A stretch of DNA of 7,072 bases from Euryarchaeota archaeon UBA19 (GTDB lineage: Archaea > Thermoplasmatota > Poseidoniia > Poseidoniales > Thalassarchaeaceae), in the NCBI GenBank assembly GCA_002502175.1, contig DAPQ01000072.1:1-7072 (forward strand), written 5' to 3'. Under the pieces are notes generated by a model. That model was not told the origin of the DNA, did not search any database, and worked only from the letters and a program-made list of their open reading frames with translations. The stretch's first letter is position 1. Every line of letters starts with the position of its first letter. A program made the position numbers and the translations under genes. Of this stretch, positions 1 to 4,302 are shown piece by piece.

Positions 1-680
1 ACTGATTTTTCAAGCCAATCGTCTTCAATGATACTACAAATCCACCCTGTAGATCCGTGGATAGTTCCTGGTAGACGAATAATTCGTCTAGTATCAGCAG
101 TAACTACTGGGTCAACTGGGTGGCCAGCATCCAATACTCTTTGTAGCAATTCTTTCCTTTGTTCTCTGACTTTTTCTTCTCTTAATTTCGGATCCGGTTC
201 GGCAAATAAATCTCGATTTGGATCCTTGGCGATTAAATGGAATCCCTTACTTCCTGAAAACGAAATATGCTGAATCTTTAATTCGGTATTTTCGCTTAAC
301 CAATTTCTTAGTTCTAATGTTGCCAATCTCGCCGCTTCCAATTTTTTCTTACAAAATGGTCTCATGTCAATGTCAAAAACAACGAGATGATCTAGCAAGA
401 TAGGTGTCGGTTTTTTGTTATCTTTCAATCGTGGTAAGTTAACTGGGTCAAGCCAAGAGGATGTGGATACATAGACATCGGTTGGCATTGAGCCTTGGAA
501 TTCCTTTACGAGAGAATTTTTTGAGGCTATTCTCCTTTTCGATGTCACCCAAGGTCCCTTTAGAGTACGCCAACGGAATTGATGCCGACTTGATTTTTCT
601 AGCCAACCTAAGTCGATGAGGTTTGATTTATTGTAATGCTCAGAAAGAACTGGCTCAGTCCATTCCGGCTTACCTGCCAT
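1..680 (-). CDS. priS: DNA primase small (catalytic) subunit PriS, 5' part only
   Basis: I translated the minus strand from ATG at 680 and it stays open for 226 codons to the window edge, so the C-terminal part is missing. The product is the catalytic subunit of the archaeo-eukaryotic primase, which with PriL makes primers for replication. What is seen: VYVSTSSW near residue 70; the metal-binding DxD in VFDID (D103, D105); the nucleotide-binding SGSKGFH motif (142-148); and VTADTRRIIRLPG with IHG (194-209), where D196 fits the third catalytic aspartate and R199, R202 and H208 fit the conserved basic residues. The start is chosen because an in-frame TGA lies a short way upstream and no other start codon intervenes. 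Only one cysteine (C110) follows the DxD, so the zinc-knuckle cluster seen there in some archaeal PriS proteins is not visible. The gene is divergent from tpiA. The family call is firm; the total length is unknown. Confidence 0.93.
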   Translation of the reverse strand, partial: MAGKPEWTEPVLSEHYNKSNLIDLGWLEKSSRHQFRWRTLKGPWVTSKRRIASKNSLVKEFQGSMPTDVYVSTSSWLDPVNLPRLKDNKKPTPILLDHLVVFDIDMRPFCKKKLEAARLATLELRNWLSENTELKIQHISFSGSKGFHLIAKDPNRDLFAEPDPKLREEKVREQRKELLQRVLDAGHPVDPVVTADTRRIIRLPGTIHGSTGWICSIIEDDWLEKS

Positions 681-753
681 AACCTCAAGAATCAGTGCTA
701 GGTATTGGATTAATCCCCGTCAGCGTCAAAGAGTTAATGCTTCTCGCATAGCT
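681..753. promoter_or_regulatory. divergent priS/tpiA promoter region
   Basis: This 73-bp gap separates two divergent starts, so promoters for both genes must lie here or inside the opposite gene. The most TATA-like, A/T-centred element is the perfect palindrome GGATTAATCC at 707-716. It is centred about 31 bp from the priS ATG and about 42 bp from the tpiA GTG, which would fit short leaders in both directions. No clear Shine-Dalgarno sequence precedes either start at usable spacing (a GAGGT sits 1-2 bases from the priS ATG, too close). The element assignment is an inference from position only. Confidence 0.3.
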
Positions 754-1416
754 GTGAACCAACCTCTAGTTGTGGTCAATTTGAAGACATACGAGACCGC
801 ACATGGCGCCAGTGCAGAGGCCTTAGCCAGAGCAATTGCGAGCGTTGAAACAAATGCTCGGATGGTGGTTGCAGTATCTGCTTTTGACCTTAGTTCAGTT
901 GTTGCTGCAGCACCGAATTTAGAGGTCTGGTGTCAACATCTAGACCCGGTCGGATTCGGCTCATTTACTGGTTGGTTACATCCCGCTACCGCTGTTGAAA
1001 GAGGCGCTACTGGAACACTAATCAATCACGCAGAGCACAAAGTGGAAATCGAGCATGTAGCCATGTTACTCGACCAAGTCCCTGAAGGATTCACTGTATG
1101 CGCTTGTGCAGCAGATATCGAAGAGGCTCGTGCATTGACTGCATTAGGCCCGGATTTTGTCGCGGTCGAACCACCGGAATTGATTGGCGGAGACATTTCA
1201 GTTACAACCGCAGACCCTACAATAGTAAGTGGAACAGCTGCTGCCGTAAAGGAAATTTCAGAGCAGGTCGGAATCCTATGTGGCGCGGGAGTAAAGAACG
1301 GTGCTGATGTTGCAGCGGCGATTGAACTCGGAACAACTGGAGTTCTTCTTGCTAGTGGTGTCACTAAGGCAGAGGATCCGGCATCAGTAATTGCGGACCT
1401 TGTTTCTTCTCTCTGA
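754..1416 (+). CDS. tpiA: triosephosphate isomerase, archaeal type
   Basis: This is the glycolytic and gluconeogenic enzyme interconverting dihydroxyacetone phosphate and glyceraldehyde 3-phosphate, a cytosolic TIM barrel. The 220-residue length fits the short archaeal form, against about 250 residues in bacteria and eukaryotes. Visible active-site elements are NLK (N9, K11), the LINHAEHK segment with the catalytic His at H92, the catalytic Glu in AVEPPELIGG (E139, start of the mobile loop), and the phosphate-binding CGAGVKNG (176-183) and LLASGV (198-203) turns. It starts at GTG 754, which puts the first beta strand (LVVVNLKTY) at the usual place; I found no better in-frame ATG. The last 53 bases overlap the 3' end of the convergent nuclease-like gene. 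The neighbouring priS is divergent and has no pathway link. Confidence 0.95.
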   Translation: MNQPLVVVNLKTYETAHGASAEALARAIASVETNARMVVAVSAFDLSSVVAAAPNLEVWCQHLDPVGFGSFTGWLHPATAVERGATGTLINHAEHKVEIEHVAMLLDQVPEGFTVCACAADIEEARALTALGPDFVAVEPPELIGGDISVTTADPTIVSGTAAAVKEISEQVGILCGAGVKNGADVAAAIELGTTGVLLASGVTKAEDPASVIADLVSSL

Positions 1417-2236
1417 GTTCGGCCCCGGGGCATTCATCATTGAATGAGCAATTCAAACACCTCCAAGCACTCTTTGACCGAGGTAATCTGTCTAAATCTC
1501 CATCATAAATCATCAATCTAGCCATTTGTTCAATATCCATCGAAATCATCGAACGGGATTGCTGTGCCCAATCTGGGTTTGCAGGTTTCATCCATTTCAC
1601 CCATCTTGTACCTAACCAACCTATCCTCACAACATCGATATCATCAATATCATGTTCAATCATAGGATTTCTTTCAGCCCACAATAGCATCGAACCTAAT
1701 TCTAGCTCAGAGGCTCTATTCGGTGCCCTAGAGCCCATTTCCATTGCTAAGCGAACCAAGCATATTCTACCACCATTCCGAACAACTAAATCTGGAGCGC
1801 CATATTGCCGTGCACCATCCAATAAAAGAGGTTGAAATCGGTCCACAATCATGATTTCATTCATTGATTTTCTATTGAATCCAATTAGAGGTGCTGAGTA
1901 GAATAAACTGATTCTGTGCATCATCATTTCGACGGATTGGTTTATTCTTCTATGGGGTTCATCTTCTAACACCTCACCAGCAACTACTGCGCGTAATAAA
2001 TTTCGATGAATTATTGTTCGCAACTCATTCATTGATGTTTCATTTTCTTCCAATCTATGAATTATCGCATCTCGAAGACCAAAACGTGCATGATCAACAA
2101 TCCTTCTTTTCCTAGATTTCCTCTTTACAAACTCATTGTTTGTTGCAACTACGTGCTCTAGCACGTACCTTCTCGAGCAATTATCGAGAAGTCTTCCACG
2201 GGTAGGACTCCAAGCTATTCTGGTATTCGTAAACAT
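1364..2236 (-). CDS. Cas4/RecB-like PD-(D/E)XK protein with Fe-S cysteine set, probably inactive
   Basis: The 290-residue protein resembles the iron-sulfur nuclease domain of Cas4, Dna2 and AddB. The start is ATG 2236; a TTG two codons upstream (2242) is an alternative. Numbering from the ATG, an N-terminal NCSRRYVLEH with C20 matches the family's first cysteine. The C-terminal CLNCSFNDEC supplies C260, C263 and C269 with the exact C-x2-C-x5-C spacing of these 4Fe-4S folds. GAPDLVV places the metal-binding Asp at D149. The next strand, where active members read (E/D)-x-K, reads LVRLAME, with R162 and A164 in the catalytic positions, and the usual QxxxY helix is not preserved. This suggests a DNA-binding or structural role rather than cleavage; that is inference. 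No cas genes lie nearby. The 3' end lies inside tpiA on the other strand. Confidence 0.7.
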   Translation of the reverse strand: MFTNTRIAWSPTRGRLLDNCSRRYVLEHVVATNNEFVKRKSRKRRIVDHARFGLRDAIIHRLEENETSMNELRTIIHRNLLRAVVAGEVLEDEPHRRINQSVEMMMHRISLFYSAPLIGFNRKSMNEIMIVDRFQPLLLDGARQYGAPDLVVRNGGRICLVRLAMEMGSRAPNRASELELGSMLLWAERNPMIEHDIDDIDVVRIGWLGTRWVKWMKPANPDWAQQSRSMISMDIEQMARLMIYDGDLDRLPRSKSAWRCLNCSFNDECPGAELREKKQGPQLLMPDPLP

Positions 2237-2294
2237 AGCCAATTAGCGTAGAATTCAGAGTCTATGACTTTACCGCAGGGTAATGCCCATTCTG

Positions 2295-2308
2295 AAAATG
2301 AAACAAAA
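2295..2308 (-). terminator. U-rich terminator after eL41
   Basis: Read on the minus strand, three T runs (TTTTGTTTCATTTT) begin six bases after the eL41 stop codon. Archaeal RNA polymerase commonly terminates on such U-rich tracts without a hairpin, so the tRNA-Arg/eL41 unit probably ends here, before the nuclease-like gene at 2236. Confidence 0.5.
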
Positions 2309-2313
2309 TAGTA

Positions 2314-2421
2314 TCATTGGCGAGCCTGCTTACGAGCGGCCTTTCGCCTTCGTAGCTTCTTCTTTCGCCACTTCCAGCGCTGCTTCCCAGCCTTCTTCCA
2401 CGCACGGGAACCTCGCTTCAT
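2314..2421 (-). CDS. rpl41e: large-subunit ribosomal protein eL41, 35 residues
   Basis: A tiny gene runs from ATG 2421 to TGA 2314-2316 and encodes 35 residues, about half of them Lys or Arg. Its C-terminal part, KWRKKKLRRRKAARKQARQ (17-35), aligns without gaps to the core of eukaryotic and archaeal eL41 (KWRKKRMRRLKRKRRKMRQ, from memory) at 11 of 19 positions, with most other changes conservative. eL41 is a single arginine/lysine-rich helix at the ribosomal subunit interface. The family is normally about 25 residues; here a 15-residue basic extension (MKRGSRAWKK...) precedes the core. No in-frame start codon is apparent close upstream. A tRNA-Arg gene lies upstream on the same strand and a U-rich tract follows, so tRNA and eL41 may share a transcript. 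The main alternative is another small basic nucleic-acid-binding peptide. Confidence 0.75.
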   Translation of the reverse strand: MKRGSRAWKKAGKQRWKWRKKKLRRRKAARKQARQ

Positions 2422-2458
2422 GCGTCGCGCCGACCTGCTGGGTGTATTTGATGTAAAC

Positions 2459-2484
2459 GGTGAATCCCTACGGGATTATTCGCC
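2459..2484 (-). promoter_or_regulatory. bulged hairpin in the eL41 leader / tRNA trailer
   Basis: On the minus strand an outer 7-bp stem (GGCGAAT with ATTCACC, one G-U) encloses, after a 3-nt bulge, an inner CCC/GGG stem with a GTA loop. An alternative register gives a perfect 6-bp AATCCC/GGGATT stem. It lies 12 bases past the tRNA-Arg discriminator base and 37 bases before the eL41 ATG. No T run follows, so it is not a standard terminator. It may be a processing or leader structure; this is inference. Confidence 0.45.
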
Positions 2485-2496
2485 AGAGAATGGTGG

Positions 2497-2570
2497 TGGG
2501 CGCGCCAGGATTCGAACCCGGGTCACCGGCTTAGAAGGCCAGCATGATATCCAGACTACACCACGCACCC
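2497..2570 (-). tRNA. tRNA-Arg (anticodon UCU)
   Basis: The minus strand folds as a complete cloverleaf. The acceptor stem is GGGTGCG with CGCGCCC (one G-U). The D arm has A14, GG at 18-19 and A20. The anticodon stem CTGGC/GCCGG holds the loop CTTCTAA, giving anticodon TCT for AGA/AGG codons. The variable loop is 4 nt, and the T stem CCGGG/CCTGG closes the loop TTCGAAT. The discriminator base is A and a CCA is encoded immediately after it (2494-2496). A20 agrees with arginine identity. No intron is present. The D stem's innermost pair is a T-T mismatch and its outermost a G-U, otherwise it is regular. Confidence 0.96.
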
Positions 2571-2637
2571 ATGCCATGCGCGGCACTTCCCCTTTGTGAA
2601 ACCTGCACCTTGTCATCTAGAGTAAGATTCTGCTCAG

Positions 2638-2646
2638 AAAGGAAAA
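2638..2646 (-). terminator. possible U-rich terminator after membrane-protein gene
   Basis: On the minus strand TTTTCCTTT begins six bases after the stop codon of the membrane-protein gene, ahead of tRNA-Arg. The tract is short and interrupted, so this is a weak candidate based on position and T content. Confidence 0.3.
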
Positions 2647-2652
2647 TCAACA

Positions 2653-3378
2653 CTACTCGTTAACGTCTTCACCCGAACTATAATTGAGTATTCCATCGTC
2701 TAGCATATCTTCACGAATATCAGACTTTGAGCGACCTGTTTCCTTGGCCATTTTCTTCAATTTCTTGTTTACTCTGCGTTGTCCACCAACCAATTCTCTA
2801 AGGCCATGGTAGATACGTAATACAGTCTCTAAGATTGATAACAAAATGAGGCTATTGAGGTAAGATTGAGCCAATTCGTTTCGATTCTCGATCAATTCTT
2901 CGAATTCACTGAACTCCACAGAAATTGAACTGACTAAGAATACACCAAGAACCGCAAATGGCAACATCTTTGCAACATCTCTAGACAAATCCTCAGTCCA
3001 ATAAGACAAGATTCGCACCGAACCTACAACCGCTGTGGCAAGCAACGCATTCCTTGTATGATCATCTCCATCAGCTAGGAGGGTTAGAATCACTGCCATA
3101 ACAACGGTCCAGAAGCCGATGAGAACAGGTATCGCCAGAGCGTATTGGATTAACCAAACAGCGGTTCTAAAGAAGGCACGAATCTTTCCATCCATTGTCT
3201 GGTCATATTTGCTTAAGTCCAGATTTAGGATATCTCTTCTAGCTAGAAGCCTGTAGAACATGAAGACGAACCCAGAGTAGGCCGCGATAGCAATAATCGC
3301 CATCAGTGTTGGAAAAGACTCAGCGATGAAATCGTCAACCAAATTAGAGATATCATCTGGTGTTGGAGGGAATTCCAT
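2653..3378 (-). CDS. unrecognised multi-pass membrane protein
   Basis: I do not recognise this 241-residue protein. Hydrophobic segments at about 22-45, 73-101, 110-126, 137-153 and 173-190 suggest four or five membrane spans. A loop of about 27 residues containing NLDLSKYDQTMDGK (52-65) lies between the first two. An acidic stretch (EFSEFEELIENRNE, 155-168) precedes the last span. The C-terminal tail is highly charged and basic (RRVNKKLKKMAKETGRSKSD, 201-220) and ends acidic, and is probably soluble. The start is ATG 3378. It lies 63 bp downstream of the SprT-like gene on the same strand with no obvious promoter or terminator between, so the two may be co-transcribed. No transporter, protease or sensor motif is evident. 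That it is a real gene is likely from its length and the coherent alternation of hydrophobic and charged regions. Confidence 0.8.
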   Translation of the reverse strand: MEFPPTPDDISNLVDDFIAESFPTLMAIIAIAAYSGFVFMFYRLLARRDILNLDLSKYDQTMDGKIRAFFRTAVWLIQYALAIPVLIGFWTVVMAVILTLLADGDDHTRNALLATAVVGSVRILSYWTEDLSRDVAKMLPFAVLGVFLVSSISVEFSEFEELIENRNELAQSYLNSLILLSILETVLRIYHGLRELVGGQRRVNKKLKKMAKETGRSKSDIREDMLDDGILNYSSGEDVNE

Positions 3379-3441
3379 TGGCTGGTCTTACCTGCTAGGA
3401 GTTCATGGTGATTTTGCAGGCCTTACCTCTTCTGATCCAAT

Positions 3442-3987
3442 TTATCGACTGCTAAATGGTCGAGCGCATTTTGGACATCTTTGAGGTAAAGAGACCCTTC
3501 TTCTCTGCCATGTGTGGCCACATTCTCCGCAAATCCAGGACTGTTCAGGAAGTTCCGCTAGAACTTCTTCTCGCATGCTTCTCAACACAGGTGATTCAGA
3601 CAACTTTGGTGCCGGTGCTATTTCATTGACTAGTTCACTATGGCGGTTCCCATGGTCGACTAACCCTGCAGCGTGGAGTAATTCATGAACTAGAGTGTGT
3701 AAGTATAGTTTCTGATCATCTTTCAATCTTGGATGTAGGGCGATTGTAATCGGGCCCGGTGAGCCCCTTAGTCTACGTCTGCGAAACAGTTCGTGATGGT
3801 CAAATTCAAACCGAGTGTAACCTAAGCGATTATCCGAGGCATCCGCCCACTGCAAGGAAAGTTGCTTTGACAGATGTCGCAGAAAAGGTGCATCATCACG
3901 AGATAATCTAGATGCTAACTCCTCCATGATACCCTCTGGTAAATCAGGGACTCCATTTGGACTGGACGAGACAGGCCCCTCACTCAT
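3442..3987 (-). CDS. SprT-like zinc metalloprotease with C-terminal zinc ribbon
   Basis: The 181-residue protein carries the SprT/Spartan-type catalytic signature: TLVHELLHAAGLVDHGNRH, with H101, E102 and H105 forming HExxH and H116 a plausible third zinc ligand. TIALHPRLKDDQKLYLHTL before it matches the strand and helix that lead into the motif in this family. The C-terminal part is a zinc ribbon: C153 and C156 in CGECGH, then C171 and C174 in CPKC. Eukaryotic Spartan degrades DNA-protein crosslinks; most bacterial and archaeal relatives are uncharacterised, so a repair role is inference. The start is ATG 3987, 25 bp from a TATA-like element, consistent with a leaderless message. The unidentified membrane protein follows 63 bp downstream and tRNA-Ala diverges upstream. 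The family call is good; substrates are unknown. Confidence 0.85.
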   Translation of the reverse strand: MSEGPVSSSPNGVPDLPEGIMEELASRLSRDDAPFLRHLSKQLSLQWADASDNRLGYTRFEFDHHELFRRRRLRGSPGPITIALHPRLKDDQKLYLHTLVHELLHAAGLVDHGNRHSELVNEIAPAPKLSESPVLRSMREEVLAELPEQSWICGECGHTWQRRRVSLPQRCPKCARPFSSR

Positions 3988-4008
3988 ACCGTTGCCTGCT
4001 CAGTTCTC

Positions 4009-4014
4009 CTTAAA
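4009..4014. promoter_or_regulatory. shared TATA box for SprT-like gene and tRNA-Ala
   Basis: CTTAAA on the plus strand matches the archaeal TATA consensus YTTAWA and is nearly symmetric (TTTAAG on the minus strand). It is centred about 25 bp from the SprT-like ATG at 3987 and about 29 bp from the first base of tRNA-Ala at 4041, suitable for both divergent transcripts. It is the only good A/T element I see in this 53-bp gap. Confidence 0.5.
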
Positions 4015-4040
4015 TGGCCGTCGCATGTCGTAATCTCACT

Positions 4041-4114
4041 GGGCGTGTGGCGCAGCTTGGAAGCGCGCTTCCTTGGCATGGAAGAGGCCCCGAGTTCAAA
4101 TCTCGGCACGTCCA
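4041..4114 (+). tRNA. tRNA-Ala (anticodon GGC)
   Basis: It forms a complete cloverleaf. The acceptor stem is GGGCGTG with CACGTCC, the D stem GCGC/GCGC has GG in the loop, the anticodon stem CTTCC/GGAAG holds loop TTGGCAT with anticodon GGC, the variable loop is AGGCC, and the T stem CCGAG/CTCGG has loop TTCAAAT. The third acceptor pair is G3-U70, the universal alanine identity element, which supports the anticodon reading. The discriminator base is A and CCA is encoded right after it (4115-4117). No intron is seen. Confidence 0.97.
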
Positions 4115-4146
4115 CCAGTCAATTCTGCTGATTTCCTTCTTTAGGA

Positions 4147-4154
4147 TTTTTTTT
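4147..4154 (+). terminator. T8 terminator after tRNA-Ala
   Basis: An uninterrupted run of eight T residues lies 30 bases past the encoded CCA of tRNA-Ala. Such oligo-U tracts are the usual termination signal for archaeal tRNA transcripts. Confidence 0.6.
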
Positions 4155-4209
4155 GCGAATATTTTCCGGATTCCGATTAATAAAATTACATTGGTAAATT
4201 ATCATACAG

Positions 4210-4231
4210 TCGGTGTATTTTTCAACACCGA
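4210..4231. promoter_or_regulatory. distal dyad upstream of the binding-protein promoter
   Basis: This is a perfect inverted repeat, TCGGTGT, 8 bp, ACACCGA. It ends about 38 bp upstream of the TATA box of the solute-binding-protein gene, so it should lie outside the mRNA and is better explained as a protein-binding site than an RNA hairpin. No regulator gene is in view. A late terminator for tRNA-Ala is the alternative. Confidence 0.4.
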
Positions 4232-4234
4232 GTA

Positions 4235-4253
4235 GTCAAAACCTCAATTTGAC
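4235..4253. promoter_or_regulatory. proximal dyad upstream of the binding-protein promoter
   Basis: This is a second perfect inverted repeat, GTCAAA, 7 bp, TTTGAC, three bases after the distal dyad and about 16 bp upstream of the TATA box. Half-site size and spacing suit a homodimeric winged-helix or helix-turn-helix regulator. Its sequence differs from the distal dyad, so two different factors are possible. Confidence 0.4.
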
Positions 4254-4269
4254 GAGCATTAAAGGGATA

Positions 4270-4279
4270 TACTATATAT
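4270..4279 (+). promoter_or_regulatory. TATA box of the binding-protein operon
   Basis: TACTATATAT, preceded by purine-rich AAAGGGA in the BRE position, is centred about 28 bp before the ATG at 4303. An archaeal start site about 25 bp downstream of the box would fall near 4300, leaving a leader of only a few bases. No Shine-Dalgarno sequence is seen, which fits leaderless initiation. It is the strongest TATA element in the window. Confidence 0.7.
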
Positions 4280-4302
4280 GAACCATAGACTCCATTTTCA
4301 CG

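Noticed and set aside
28..403. Two plus-strand open frames inside the left-edge gene
   Set aside because: They lie opposite the priS reading frame, which carries clear catalytic motifs, and show no protein family features themselves.
1026..1433. Minus-strand open frame of 135 codons across tpiA
   Set aside because: It is antisense to conserved tpiA sequence, is low-complexity Ser/Ala/Thr/Pro-rich, and reflects codon bias of the real gene.
1422..1446. GCCCCGGGGC palindrome followed by CATTCA-TCAT-TGAATG hairpin just after the tpiA stop, a possible terminator
   Set aside because: No T run follows, and the bases encode the conserved iron-sulfur cysteine region of the convergent gene, which explains them better.
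1364..2236. The Cas4-like protein as part of a CRISPR-Cas system
   Set aside because: No repeat array and no other cas gene occur in the window, and the catalytic residues are not conserved.
2571..2586. Small inverted repeat (GTGCC/GGCAT) directly 5' of tRNA-Arg on the minus strand
   Set aside because: It is only five pairs including one G-U; the tRNA folds fully without it and there is no sign of an intron or bulge-helix-bulge splice site.
4014..4235. 73-codon open frame on the plus strand reading VAQLGSALPWHGRGPEFKSR
   Set aside because: This is the well-known translation shadow of a tRNA gene, here tRNA-Ala; the frame has no other support and spans a T8 terminator.
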